A stretch of DNA of 64,000 nucleotides, taken from positions 1 to 64,000 of the forward strand of contig CAVPMA010000012.1 of NCBI GenBank assembly GCA_963706315.1, read 5' to 3'. Under the pieces are notes generated by a model. That model saw only the letters and a program-made list of their open reading frames with translations, did not search any database and had not been told where the DNA came from. Origin of the DNA: CALMEC01 sp963706315 (GTDB lineage: Bacteria > Actinomycetota > Thermoleophilia > Miltoncostaeales > Miltoncostaeaceae). Within the stretch, counting starts at the first letter, position 1; every line of letters starts with the position of its first letter. Position numbers and translations under genes: made by a program. Shown here piece by piece: positions 32,647-41,618 of this stretch.

Positions 32647-35304
32647 CTATGTTGCGGGCGGGGGCCCGTCATCCGAGTCGAGCCCGAGGCGTGTGGCGGC
32701 GGCCGCCGCCTCTCCGCGCGTCTTCACGTCGAGCTTCCGGAGGATCGACGAGACGTGGTGGTCAACCGTTCGAGGTGACAGCACCAGGTGCCGTGCGATG
32801 TCGGCGTTCCGGATCCCCGAGCGGATGAGCGCCAGTACCTCGACCTCGCGATTCGTGAGCTGCGCAGGGTTTTCGCGAGTCGAGGACCGCGGCCCCCGGG
32901 GCATACCGCCGATCCCCAGCGACCGAAGCCGGCGCGCCGCGCGATCCAACGCCGGTCCCGCCCCAAGCTGCCGGAGTTCGTCGTGACCACGACGCAGAGA
33001 CTCGACATCGTCGCTGTCCGTGAGGGCCAAAGCGGCCTCATAGGGGCAGCCGATCCGGCGCCAACCCTCGGCCGCCTGCTCACCTCCGCCACTCGAGATG
33101 TGAACCGCGAACGGCTCCGCGGCGCCCGGGGGGCAGGTTTCGTCGATACCCGCGCGCCAGCGCCAGAAGGCGAGCTCGCCGATCACCCATTGCGCGTTCA
33201 GGTCCATCGCGAGCGACAGCGCCGCGTCGGAGGCCTCGCGGACGCGGTCGGGACGATCGTCGAGCCACGCCGCTTCGGCAGATGCGATGGCGACCGGAGC
33301 GAGCAGCTGCAGGGAGTCGGCCGGCGACACCATGGCACGTGCCTCCTCGAGCAACGACCAGGGATCGGGGTCGCCGCGGCGACCGCGCACGACGGCCAGG
33401 GTCGTGAGGGCAACGATGCGGAGCAACGACGAGTGATCGGGCTGGCCGAGGACGAACGAGGCGGCCTTGGCCGCAGCGTCCCACCGGCCGCCGTCGAGGT
33501 CGGAGCGCGACCGATAGCAGATGAGATACAGCCGCCAGAGGTCGAGGCCACGCTCCGTGCAGTAGTCGATGCCCTCGTCGAGACGGTCGATCAGTGCAGT
33601 CTGGCGCGTGCGCGACCCGACCCAACCGAGATGGATGTAGCCGCGGCCGACGTGATCTTCGAGGCCTGCTTCTCTGGCGAGCGCGATGCTGCGCTCGAGT
33701 TGATCGCGCCCCTCGGATCGCCCCGCCAGCAGGGCGATGGTGCCCGAGTTGTTGAGCTGGAAGACCAGTGTCTGCCGGTCGGGGAACTGCTCGAGGAGCG
33801 CCATGGCGCGCTCCCCCCAGGCGAGCGCCGGCTCCACCTTCTCCGCGTTCATCGCGAATCCGGAAGCCGTGCTGTACGCGCGGGCGAGCTCTGGACCGGG
33901 CGGCAGCCGCTCGAGTACCGAGACGGCCGTGGTGGCTGCGTGTTCGGCACCCGGGATGTCGCCGGCGCACCATCGCCGGGCCGACAGCGAGCACAGCCCA
34001 AGACCTTCCCTGCGGATGTCTCCGACGCTTCGATGGCACTCCAGCGCCCCTTCGAGCGCCGAGATCGCCTCCGACTGCTGATCGGTCAGGTAGCACTCGA
34101 ACGACAGTCGTTCGAGCAGATCGGCTCGCGCCGCCGCCGGCAAGGTCCCGGCGAAGCGGAGGGCGCGGCGAAGCTGTGCCGCGGCCTCCCGGTGCGCACC
34201 CACATCCGAGGCGTAGGTTGCGGCTGCAGGGGCGAACTCGAGAACCGCCTCCGCATCTCCCGCCGCGTCGGCGTGATGGGCCAAACGGGCGAGGTCGTAG
34301 GCACCGGTGGGAGATCCGCGCAGGGCGTCAAGCACGAGTCGGTGGAGAGCGATCCGCCGCAGCGGGTTCATCGCATCGTCGACCACGAGCCGCGCGAGCT
34401 CATGTCCGAACGACACCGCCTGAGACTCGCCACGGACGATCCCGGAGGCAAGGCATTCGTCCAGCGCGCCGATCCGGTCGCCGGCGACCGCCTCGAGGAG
34501 AGCCACCTCCGCTCGCTGCGGCACGACCGCGACGGCCTCGAGCAGCTCCCGCGCCTCCGCTCCCAGCCTGGCAACCCGGGCGAGCACCGCGTCCCGGACA
34601 GTCGGGGGCAAGACGGTGCATCCGCTCGCGAGCGACTCCGTCACGAAGAACGGGTTGCCCGACGTCTTTGCGTAGAGGTCCTCCGGATCTGCGTCAAATG
34701 GCTCGGCCAGCTGGGCGACGGCGGCCGGTGAGAGCGGCTCGAGCCGCACCCGGCGAACTGAGACGGCGGTGCCCAAGTCGCCGAGCGTAATCTGCAGCGG
34801 ATGGCCCGGCGGCAGCTCGTCGCTTCGGTAGGTCGCGATCACGACAGTCCGCAACCGCTCGACGCGCCGTCCGAGCAACCTGAGTACGTCAAGGGTCGCC
34901 TCGTCGGCCCAATGGAGGTCTTCGAGCACCATGACCGTCTCGCCACCGTCGCCGAGCTGGGCCAGGAGGGCTTCGAGCACGGCGTGTGGCTTGTTGGCTG
35001 CGCTCGTCACCTCCGCCAGCGCGCCTCCGGTCGCGGCGCCGATGTCGACGAACGGTCCGAGCGGACGAGGAGTGCGCAGGCCGTCGCAGGACCCCCAAAG
35101 GATCCGCGCCCTGCCGGCGGTCCGCGCGCAGAAGTGACGTACGAGGGCGCTCTTTCCGATCCCGGCCTCGCCGGAGACGAACACGAGGCGGCCGCGTCCC
35201 CGCCTGCAATGCGAATAGGCGTCGTCGAGTTCCTCGGTGGCCCCGGCGCGCTCCAGCAACTCGGCTTCGAGGGGCAATGCGAGCGAAGTGCCGGCCATCT
35301 CCAC
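32647..35304 (-). CDS. LAL-type LuxR transcriptional regulator (ATPase)
   Basis: A large 885-residue regulator. An AAA/STAND-type ATPase domain has Walker A SGEAGIGKSA at about residues 44-53 and Walker B-like VMVLEDLHWADEA. A long TPR-like helical middle follows (about 300-800), and a C-terminal LuxR helix-turn-helix (LTNREVEVLALIRSGIRNAD, then SPRTVDHHVSSILRKLDV) at about 820-875. These proteins sense a ligand and activate transcription in an ATP-dependent way. Likely target is the DUF4242 gene directly downstream; that is inference. Confidence 0.9.
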   Translation of the reverse strand: MEMAGTSLALPLEAELLERAGATEELDDAYSHCRRGRGRLVFVSGEAGIGKSALVRHFCARTAGRARILWGSCDGLRTPRPLGPFVDIGAATGGALAEVTSAANKPHAVLEALLAQLGDGGETVMVLEDLHWADEATLDVLRLLGRRVERLRTVVIATYRSDELPPGHPLQITLGDLGTAVSVRRVRLEPLSPAAVAQLAEPFDADPEDLYAKTSGNPFFVTESLASGCTVLPPTVRDAVLARVARLGAEARELLEAVAVVPQRAEVALLEAVAGDRIGALDECLASGIVRGESQAVSFGHELARLVVDDAMNPLRRIALHRLVLDALRGSPTGAYDLARLAHHADAAGDAEAVLEFAPAAATYASDVGAHREAAAQLRRALRFAGTLPAAARADLLERLSFECYLTDQQSEAISALEGALECHRSVGDIRREGLGLCSLSARRWCAGDIPGAEHAATTAVSVLERLPPGPELARAYSTASGFAMNAEKVEPALAWGERAMALLEQFPDRQTLVFQLNNSGTIALLAGRSEGRDQLERSIALAREAGLEDHVGRGYIHLGWVGSRTRQTALIDRLDEGIDYCTERGLDLWRLYLICYRSRSDLDGGRWDAAAKAASFVLGQPDHSSLLRIVALTTLAVVRGRRGDPDPWSLLEEARAMVSPADSLQLLAPVAIASAEAAWLDDRPDRVREASDAALSLAMDLNAQWVIGELAFWRWRAGIDETCPPGAAEPFAVHISSGGGEQAAEGWRRIGCPYEAALALTDSDDVESLRRGHDELRQLGAGPALDRAARRLRSLGIGGMPRGPRSSTRENPAQLTNREVEVLALIRSGIRNADIARHLVLSPRTVDHHVSSILRKLDVKTRGEAAAAATRLGLDSDDGPPPAT

Positions 35305-35365
35305 GACCTGCCGATGCTGCCCGACTCGCCCCGCGACCGCAACCAGGCTGCCGTGCGACCGAAGC

Positions 35366-36034
35366 TCAGCCGTCGAGATGGTGCTTCAGGAACGCGAGCG
35401 TGTCGGCCTGCACGGCCGGGTCATGCTGGAGTGATCGGTGGTGCCCGCCCAGCACGATCCGGAGATGCCGCGGCCGCGGCGTCCGCTGCGACAGCGCGAA
35501 CGAGGCCTGCCAGGGCACCAGCTCGTCGCCGGTGGCATGCCAGTAGCCGCGGGCGATCCCGTCGTCGCGGCCGACGGCGTCTTCGAGAGGGAGCTCACGG
35601 GCCCAGGCGAGGCCGCGCCGGATGGCGAGCCCTTCCACGGTAGCCGGGCAGATCGCCACCACCGCGCGCACGTCCGGGTGCCGGGTCGCGGCGTGCAGCG
35701 CCAGGAACCCGCCGAGCGACGATCCGCGGATCCCGAGACCGCGCGCGCCGTGCTCGGCGAGCCACGTGAGGGCGGCGGCGACGTCATCGACCATGCCCGC
35801 ATCCGGTTCTCCCGCGCTCTCGCCGTGTCCGCGCAGGTCGAGCGCGAGCGCGGTCATGCCCGCCGCGGCGACCAGCTCCGCGAAGTCCGCATGGCTCCCG
35901 CGGGTGCTCCCGAGGCCGTGCAGCACCACCACACCCGGTGCGCGGGGGCCCGCCGGACGGACCTCGGCGGCGAGGGGCGGCCCCCCGGGCGCCGCGAGCG
36001 TGATGCGTCGCGGCTCGCCGATCGCCAGCCTCAG
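35366..36034 (-). CDS. alpha/beta hydrolase
   Basis: A 222-residue serine hydrolase fold. The oxyanion strand VVVLHGLGSTRG precedes the nucleophile elbow GIRGSSLGGFLAL (Ser), with LDLRGHGESAGEPD between them and a late His in LGGHHRS. The frame has no ATG, GTG or TTG before VVVLHG. CTG at 36034 overlaps the transaldolase TGA as CTGA, the same geometry as other couplings here, so I take it as the start. Substrate unknown; a carboxylesterase or peptidase-like role is possible. Confidence 0.75.
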   Translation of the reverse strand: MRLAIGEPRRITLAAPGGPPLAAEVRPAGPRAPGVVVLHGLGSTRGSHADFAELVAAAGMTALALDLRGHGESAGEPDAGMVDDVAAALTWLAEHGARGLGIRGSSLGGFLALHAATRHPDVRAVVAICPATVEGLAIRRGLAWARELPLEDAVGRDDGIARGYWHATGDELVPWQASFALSQRTPRPRHLRIVLGGHHRSLQHDPAVQADTLAFLKHHLDG

Positions 36035-37137
36035 CCGGCCAGCATCGACTCGCGGCGGGCGACGATGCCCTGGATCAGCTCGGCGAACGACGCCGCGAAC
36101 TTCTCGACGCCTTCCCGCTCGAGCACCGCCGACACGTCGTCGTAGTCCACGCCGGCGGCGGCGAGATCGTCGAACACCTTGCGCGCCGCATCGAGGTCCT
36201 GGCCAAGCCGCGGCTCCGCCACGCCGTGATCCTGGAATGCGCGGATCGTCTCCTCCGGCATCGTGTTGACGGTCTCCGCGCCGATCAGCTCCTCGACGTA
36301 CAGCACGTCGCTGTAGTCGGGGTTCTTGGTCGACGTGGAGGCCCACAGACAGCGCTGTGTCCGGGCGCCGGCGGCGGCGAGTGCCTCCCAGCGTCCGCCG
36401 GAGAAGATCTCCCCGTACCGGGCGTAGGCGAGCTTTGCGTTCGCGACTGCGAGCTTGCCCTTGAGCTCGTCGTGCCCGCCGATCGCGTCGAGGCGCTTGT
36501 CGGCCTCGGTGTCCACCCGCGAGACGAAGAAGCTCGCCACGGAGTGCACGGTGGCGGGGTCGCCGCCGTCCTCGACGAGCCGCTCGAGCCCGGAGATGTA
36601 GGCCTCGGTGACCTCGGCGTAGCGCTCCAGCGAGAAGATGAGCGTCACGTTGATCGACCGGCCGCGGGCGATCATCTCCTCGATCGCGGCGAGCCCGGGC
36701 TTCGTCGCGGGGATCTTCACCAGGAGGTTCGGCTTGTTGATCTCGGTATGCAGGCGCATCGCCTCGTCGAGGGTCGCCTCGACGTCGAACGCGAACCGCG
36801 GGTCCACCTCCATCGACACGTAGCCGTCCCCGCCGGCGGTGGCCTCCCAGATGGGGTGAAGCAGCTCGCACGCGTCGGCGACATCCTGTGAGGCGAGCGC
36901 GACGAAGATCTCCTTGGGGTCCTGCGTGCGGCGGAGCACCTCGCGAAGCTGCGCGTCGTATGCGTCACCTTCGGCCAGGGCCTTCTGGAAGATCGTGGGG
37001 TTCGAGGTGACGCCCACGACGGCATCGTCGCGGGTCATCTGCTCGAGCTCGCCGCGTTCCAGCAGGCTCCGGGACAGATAGTCGACCCATACGCTCTGTC
37101 CGAGCGCCGAGAGTCGATGGAGCGGTGACGTCGCCAC
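36031..37137 (-). CDS. tal: transaldolase
   Basis: A 368-residue class I aldolase of the pentose phosphate pathway that moves a dihydroxyacetone unit between sugar phosphates. The family blocks VTSNPTIFQKA near residue 43, the Schiff-base lysine in LLVKIPAT near 140, SINVTLIFSLERY, SFFVSRVDTE and TQRCLWASTSTKNPDYSD are present. GTG start at 37137 with GGAGG upstream. It is the long tal type seen in actinobacteria. The alpha/beta hydrolase gene overlaps its stop. Confidence 0.93.
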   Translation of the reverse strand: MATSPLHRLSALGQSVWVDYLSRSLLERGELEQMTRDDAVVGVTSNPTIFQKALAEGDAYDAQLREVLRRTQDPKEIFVALASQDVADACELLHPIWEATAGGDGYVSMEVDPRFAFDVEATLDEAMRLHTEINKPNLLVKIPATKPGLAAIEEMIARGRSINVTLIFSLERYAEVTEAYISGLERLVEDGGDPATVHSVASFFVSRVDTEADKRLDAIGGHDELKGKLAVANAKLAYARYGEIFSGGRWEALAAAGARTQRCLWASTSTKNPDYSDVLYVEELIGAETVNTMPEETIRAFQDHGVAEPRLGQDLDAARKVFDDLAAAGVDYDDVSAVLEREGVEKFAASFAELIQGIVARRESMLAG

Positions 37138-37288
37138 GTTTCGGTCCTCCGGGTCGGTCTCGCCGGGAGCGTAGCGCCCCGGGGCTCATCGCGTCCCCCG
37201 CCGGGGGCCGGACCGACCCGGCCCCGACCCGCCCAGGGGTGACCCTGCGGGGCCGCGACGCCACGCATCCGCCGGTAGCATCCGCCTG

Positions 37289-38314
37289 GTGATGCGGGTC
37301 GTGATCGTCGGAGGCGGCGTCGTGGGCCTTGCGCTCGCGAAGATGCTCCATCGCCGCGGAGTCGAGCCGATCGTGCTCGAGCGGGCCGCCGCAGGGTGGT
37401 ACCAGCCGCGCGGCTTCATGCTCGGGTACCAGGGCTACCCGGTACTGCAGGACATCGGCGTCTTCGAAGAGGTGCGCGACGCAGGCTGGGATATCGCGCC
37501 GGGACCGGACGGCACGCCGGTGTCGATCTGCGTCGAGGTCGGCAAGCTGATCGCGGCGCTGGGCCGCGACCTGCCGGTCGCGCACGAGGAGCAGGTGATC
37601 GACCTGTTGCGCGACGGCGACCGTGTCGTCGGCGTGGTCAGCGAGGGCCCCGGGGGACGGGTCGAGCTCGAGTCGGATCTCGTCGTCGCGTGCGACGGGA
37701 TAGGGTCGAAGGTCCGTGAGCTCGCCGGGCTCGAGTCGCGGCTCATCGAGGTGGAGGACGCCTACATGGGCTTCATGAGTCCCGCGGTGATCGACCGGCC
37801 GTTCGCGATGGGGTACCTCTCCGACGGCGGTCAGATCGGCCTCCTCGGCTGGCCCGAGGGATCGGCGGGCTGGCGGAGCGTCCAGCGGGTCGGGAGGGAG
37901 GCGGCGAAGGCGCCGGGACTCGACCGTTTCAAACAGTCGTTCGCGGCGCTCCTGCCCGTGGCGGCCGATGCGGTCAACGCGCTCACGTCGTTCGACCAGG
38001 TGCGCTACTCGGAGCCGCGGGTGCTCCGGTGCCCGACATGGTGGTCGCCGGGGGTTGTGCTGATCGGCGATTCGGCGCACTTCTTCGGCCCGGAAACCGG
38101 CGCGAGCGCCGGCCTGGGCCTCGGCGACGCGCAGGCCCTCGCCGAGGCGATCCGCCAGAACCCCGACTCACCGGACGATGCGTGCCGCGCGTATGTCACG
38201 TGGCGCGAGCCCGTGATCCGCCCGTACGAGGCGATGGACCCGGCCGGCCAGCGCTCGCCGCTGCCGGACGACTACGTGCGCCCGGCCGCGGAGGCATGGC
38301 CGCCCGTCGGCTGA
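37289..38314 (+). CDS. FAD-dependent monooxygenase (PHBH type)
   Basis: A 341-residue flavoprotein hydroxylase. The FAD ADP-binding motif VVIVGGGVVGLALA lies at residues 4-17, VVACDGIGSKVREL is the DG motif near residue 135, and VVLIGDSAHFFGPETGASAGLG is the GD motif binding the FAD ribityl chain. It would hydroxylate or epoxidise an aromatic or polyene substrate with NAD(P)H and oxygen; the substrate is unknown. GTG at 37289 or ATG at 37292 are both possible starts. It is divergent from tal. Confidence 0.85.
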   Translation: MMRVVIVGGGVVGLALAKMLHRRGVEPIVLERAAAGWYQPRGFMLGYQGYPVLQDIGVFEEVRDAGWDIAPGPDGTPVSICVEVGKLIAALGRDLPVAHEEQVIDLLRDGDRVVGVVSEGPGGRVELESDLVVACDGIGSKVRELAGLESRLIEVEDAYMGFMSPAVIDRPFAMGYLSDGGQIGLLGWPEGSAGWRSVQRVGREAAKAPGLDRFKQSFAALLPVAADAVNALTSFDQVRYSEPRVLRCPTWWSPGVVLIGDSAHFFGPETGASAGLGLGDAQALAEAIRQNPDSPDDACRAYVTWREPVIRPYEAMDPAGQRSPLPDDYVRPAAEAWPPVG

Positions 38315-38374
38315 GCGGGGCCCGTCGCGGCCGGCGTGCTTGAACCCAGTCGGGCGGGCGGGCAATCTCAGCGT

Positions 38375-38581
38375 GTGAGCGAGTCCACGACAGGACCGGC
38401 CACCTGGGAGAACCGAAACTTCGCCCGGGCGGAGGGCCTCTGGTACATGCGCCACGCCGACGCACTCGCCCGCTGGCCGATCCTCGACGAACCGTGGGCC
38501 CGGCGGATCGAGGCGAAGCGCCTCGGCGTCGATCACCCCGACCGGGGCGACATCACCTACCTCCACGGAGTCGGCAGGTAG
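38375..38581 (+). CDS. small uncharacterised protein upstream of cbs
   Basis: A 68-residue protein with no signal or membrane segment, rich in Trp and Arg (ATWENRNFARAEGLWYMRHA, then ARWPILDEPWARRIEAKRLG). GTG start at 38375 in the frame with good third-position GC bias. It ends 31 bases before the cbs ATG. I do not recognise it; the Trp/Arg/His pattern looks like a real, compact domain rather than chance. Confidence 0.45.
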   Translation: MSESTTGPATWENRNFARAEGLWYMRHADALARWPILDEPWARRIEAKRLGVDHPDRGDITYLHGVGR

Positions 38582-38612
38582 GAATCCGAAGGGACGCGGT
38601 ATCGTAGGCGCG

Positions 38613-40001
38613 ATGCGCGAGTTCCCGACCGTGCTGGACCTCGTCGGCGACACGCCGATCGTCCGGCTCCCGGCGCTGCAGCCCCTGGGCGGGGCACGGC
38701 TCCTCGCGAAGCTCGAGTACATGAATCCGGGCGGGTCGATCAAGGACCGCATCGGGCTCCCGATGATCGACGCCGCCGAGCGCGAAGGGCTGCTGAAGCC
38801 CGGCGGCGTCATCGTCGAGCCGACCTCCGGCAACACCGGGGTCGGTCTCGCAATGGTCGCCGCCCAGCGCGGATACCGCTGCATCTTCGTGATGCCCGAC
38901 AAGATGTCGCAGGAGAAGATCGCCCTGCTGCGCGCGTTCGGTGCGGAGGTCGTCGTCTGCCCGACGAACGTTGAGCCGGAGGACCCGTCGAGCTACTACT
39001 CGCAGTCCAAGCGGCTCACCGAGGAGACCCCCGGGGCGTTCAACCCGAACCAGTACCACAACCAGGCCAACCCGGAGGCGCACTACGCGACGACCGGGCC
39101 GGAGATCTGGGGCCAGGTCGGCGGCGAGCTCGACGTGCTCGTACTCGGCGTCGGCACCGGGGGAACCGCGACCGGCGTCGGCCGGTACCTCAAGGAGCAG
39201 AACCCGGCCATCGAGATCGTCGGCGCCGACCCCGACGGCTCCATCTACTCCACCGACGTCATCAAGCCGTACCTCGTCGAGGGCGTCGGCGAGGACTTCT
39301 GGCCGACGACGTTCGACCGCGACGTCGTCGACCGCTGGGTCACCGTCTCGGACCGCGAGTCGTTCCACGCCGCCCGCCTCATGGCCCGCAAGGAGGGCAT
39401 CCTCATCGGCGGCTCGGCGGGTATGGCCCTCCACGCGGCGCTGGGTGTCGCCGCTGAGCTCCCGGCCGGCAAGACGGTGCTCGTGATCCTCCCCGACGGC
39501 GGCCGGCCGTACCTGTCGAAGGTGTTCAACGACGATTGGCTGCGCGAGCACGGGATGCTCGAGCGTCCCGCCACCAGCGCGACCGTCGCCCAGCTCCTGC
39601 GCGCGAAGCAGATCGAGGAGCCGTCGATCCCGAGCGTCGTCTCCGTCTCGGCGACCCAGCGGATCGGCGAGGCCATCGAGCTGCTGCAGCGGTACGGCAT
39701 CTCCCAGATCCCGGTCATGGCGAACGGCGACTGCTTCCCGTGCTCGCTCGACCAGATCGTCGGATCGGTGCTGGAACGCGAGCTGCTCGACCGCGTGATC
39801 CGCGACGGGGCCGAGGCGCTCCAGATGCCCGTCCGCGAGGCGATGGCCGCGCCGCTGCGCGTGATCCGGGCGGAGCAGCAGATCGAGGAGATCTACGGCG
39901 ACCTGCAGGCGCAACCCGCCGTGGTGGTCGCCGACGGCGGCACCGCCGCCGGCGTGCTGACCCGCACCGACCTGCTCGAGTTCCTGGCGCACCGCCGCTA
40001 G
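38613..40001 (+). CDS. cystathionine beta-synthase
   Basis: A 462-residue PLP enzyme condensing serine and homocysteine to cystathionine. The PLP lysine is K44 in NPGGSIKDRIG; TSGNTGVGLAMVA and GTGGTATGVGRYLKE bind the cofactor phosphate. Two C-terminal CBS domains (from about residue 330, including ATQRIGEAIELLQRYGI and VREAMAAPLRVIR) are present, which usually give allosteric control. It is followed by cystathionine gamma-lyase/synthase, so the pair makes a transsulfuration unit. Confidence 0.9.
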   Translation: MREFPTVLDLVGDTPIVRLPALQPLGGARLLAKLEYMNPGGSIKDRIGLPMIDAAEREGLLKPGGVIVEPTSGNTGVGLAMVAAQRGYRCIFVMPDKMSQEKIALLRAFGAEVVVCPTNVEPEDPSSYYSQSKRLTEETPGAFNPNQYHNQANPEAHYATTGPEIWGQVGGELDVLVLGVGTGGTATGVGRYLKEQNPAIEIVGADPDGSIYSTDVIKPYLVEGVGEDFWPTTFDRDVVDRWVTVSDRESFHAARLMARKEGILIGGSAGMALHAALGVAAELPAGKTVLVILPDGGRPYLSKVFNDDWLREHGMLERPATSATVAQLLRAKQIEEPSIPSVVSVSATQRIGEAIELLQRYGISQIPVMANGDCFPCSLDQIVGSVLERELLDRVIRDGAEALQMPVREAMAAPLRVIRAEQQIEEIYGDLQAQPAVVVADGGTAAGVLTRTDLLEFLAHRR

Positions 40002-40018
40002 TGGTGCCCGGCGACTCC

Positions 40019-41176
40019 ATGGAGTTCGAGACCAAGGCGATCCACGCCGGGCAGGAGCCCGACCCCATCACCGGGTCCGTCAACGTCCCGATCTACCAGA
40101 CCTCCACCTACGCCCAGGACGGCGTCGGGGCGATGCGCCGCGGGCACGACTACGCGCGCACGATCAACCCGACGCGAACTGCGCTCGAGACATGCCTGGC
40201 CTCGCTCGAGGAGGCCGACCATGGCGTCGTGTTCTCGTCGGGGATGGGCGCCATCAGCGCGATCATGGAGCTCGTGCCCGCCGGCGCCCGCACCGTCGCC
40301 ATCAACGACGTCTACGGCGGTACCTACCGGCTGTTCTCGAAAATCCTCGAGCCGAAGGGCTACCGCTTCGAGTACGCCGACCTCACCGAAGCCGCCACAG
40401 CCCAGGAGGCGCTCGCCCGAGCCGCCGACGTCGTGTGGATCGAGACGCCGTCGAACCCGCTGCTCAAGGTCGTCGACATCCGCGACCTCGCGCGTCTGGC
40501 GCACGCCGCGGGCGCCATGCTCGTGGTCGACAACACCTTCGCGAGCCCGTACCTGCAGCAGCCACTCGTGCTCGGCGCCGACATCGTGGTGCACTCCACC
40601 ACCAAGTACATCGGCGGCCACTCCGACGTGATCGGAGGGTTCGTCGCCACCCGCGACGCCGCCGTTGCCGAGCGCCTGCACTTCGTGCAGAACAGCGTCG
40701 GCGCGGTGCCCGGGCCGTTCGACTGCTTCCTCACCCTCCGCGGCGTCAAGACCCTGGCAGTGCGGATGGAGCGTCATTGCGAGAACGCCCGCCACATCGT
40801 CGAATACCTCGTCACGCATCCTGCGGTCGGCGAGGTGCTCTACCCGGGCCTGCCGAACCATCCGGGCTACGACGCCGCGGGCCGGCAGATGGCGGACTTC
40901 GGCGGGATGATCTCCTTCCGCGTGCACGGCGGCCGCGCCGCCGTCGACGCGGCGCTCACCGGCCCGACCGGCGCCTGGACGCTCGGTGAGAGCCTGGGCG
41001 GGGTGGAGAGCCTCGTCGAGCACCCCGGCGCCATGACGCACGCCTCGCTCGCCGGCTCGGGGTTCGAGGTGCCCGACGACCTGCTGCGCCTGTCGGTCGG
41101 CATCGAGCACGTGGACGACCTGCTGCGCGACCTGGACGTCATGCTCGACCGGGCGGGGCGGGCAGGGGAGGGCTGA
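40019..41176 (+). CDS. cystathionine gamma-lyase / gamma-synthase family enzyme
   Basis: A 385-residue Cys/Met-metabolism PLP enzyme. It begins MEFETKAIHAGQEPDP, has SSGMGAISAIM, VWIETPSNPLLKVVD, the AMLVVDNTFASPYLQQP block and the PLP lysine K196 in HSTTKYIGGHSD. Sequence alone does not separate gamma-lyase (cystathionine to cysteine) from gamma-synthase; adjacency to cystathionine beta-synthase favours gamma-lyase in reverse transsulfuration. ATG at 40019 lies 18 bases after the cbs stop. Confidence 0.88.
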   Translation: MEFETKAIHAGQEPDPITGSVNVPIYQTSTYAQDGVGAMRRGHDYARTINPTRTALETCLASLEEADHGVVFSSGMGAISAIMELVPAGARTVAINDVYGGTYRLFSKILEPKGYRFEYADLTEAATAQEALARAADVVWIETPSNPLLKVVDIRDLARLAHAAGAMLVVDNTFASPYLQQPLVLGADIVVHSTTKYIGGHSDVIGGFVATRDAAVAERLHFVQNSVGAVPGPFDCFLTLRGVKTLAVRMERHCENARHIVEYLVTHPAVGEVLYPGLPNHPGYDAAGRQMADFGGMISFRVHGGRAAVDAALTGPTGAWTLGESLGGVESLVEHPGAMTHASLAGSGFEVPDDLLRLSVGIEHVDDLLRDLDVMLDRAGRAGEG

Positions 41177-41180
41177 GCAC

Positions 41181-41618
41181 GTGGCGTGGGACGTCGGCGA
41201 CGGGTTCGAACTCGACGACGACCCGGACCGGATCGACGTGGACCTCGTCTGGCGCTACCTCGCGGACTGGTCCTACTGGGGCCGCGGCCGCTCCCGCGAC
41301 GTCGTCGCCGCGACGATCGAGCGATCGCACCGCGTCGTGGGCCTCTACCACGGCTCCGCGCAGGTCGGCTTCGCCCGGGTGGTCTCCGACGGCCTGACGA
41401 TCGCGTACCTGTGCGACGTGTTCGTGCTGCCGGCCTTCCAGGGCCGGGGCCTCGGGCAGGCGCTCGTCCGCGAGGCGGTCGACGGGGCCGGCCTCGCCGG
41501 GCTCAAGTGGATCCTGCACACCGAGGACGCCCACGACCTGTACCGCCGGTTCGGGTTCAGCGAGCCTGACCGGCGCGCGCTGGAGCGCCGGGTCACCGAT
41601 GTGGGGGGCACCGCGTGA
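41181..41618 (+). CDS. GNAT-family N-acetyltransferase
   Basis: A 145-residue acetyltransferase. It has the fold's strand-turn motif VVSDGLTIAYLCDVFVLPA and the acetyl-CoA pyrophosphate loop FQGRGLGQALVREAV (R/Q-x-x-G-x-G/A). A C-terminal YRRFGFSEPDRRALERR fits the family end. Substrate unknown. GTG start 4 bases after the cgl stop; the next gene overlaps its stop (GTGA), so it is part of the operon. Confidence 0.85.
   Translation: MAWDVGDGFELDDDPDRIDVDLVWRYLADWSYWGRGRSRDVVAATIERSHRVVGLYHGSAQVGFARVVSDGLTIAYLCDVFVLPAFQGRGLGQALVREAVDGAGLAGLKWILHTEDAHDLYRRFGFSEPDRRALERRVTDVGGTA

Noticed and set aside
32788..34731. Very long plus-strand open frame opposite the LAL regulator (over 600 codons)
   Set aside because: It is a GC-driven shadow: Arg/Gly/Asp-rich composition, no domain, no start signal, and the minus strand encodes a complete recognised protein.
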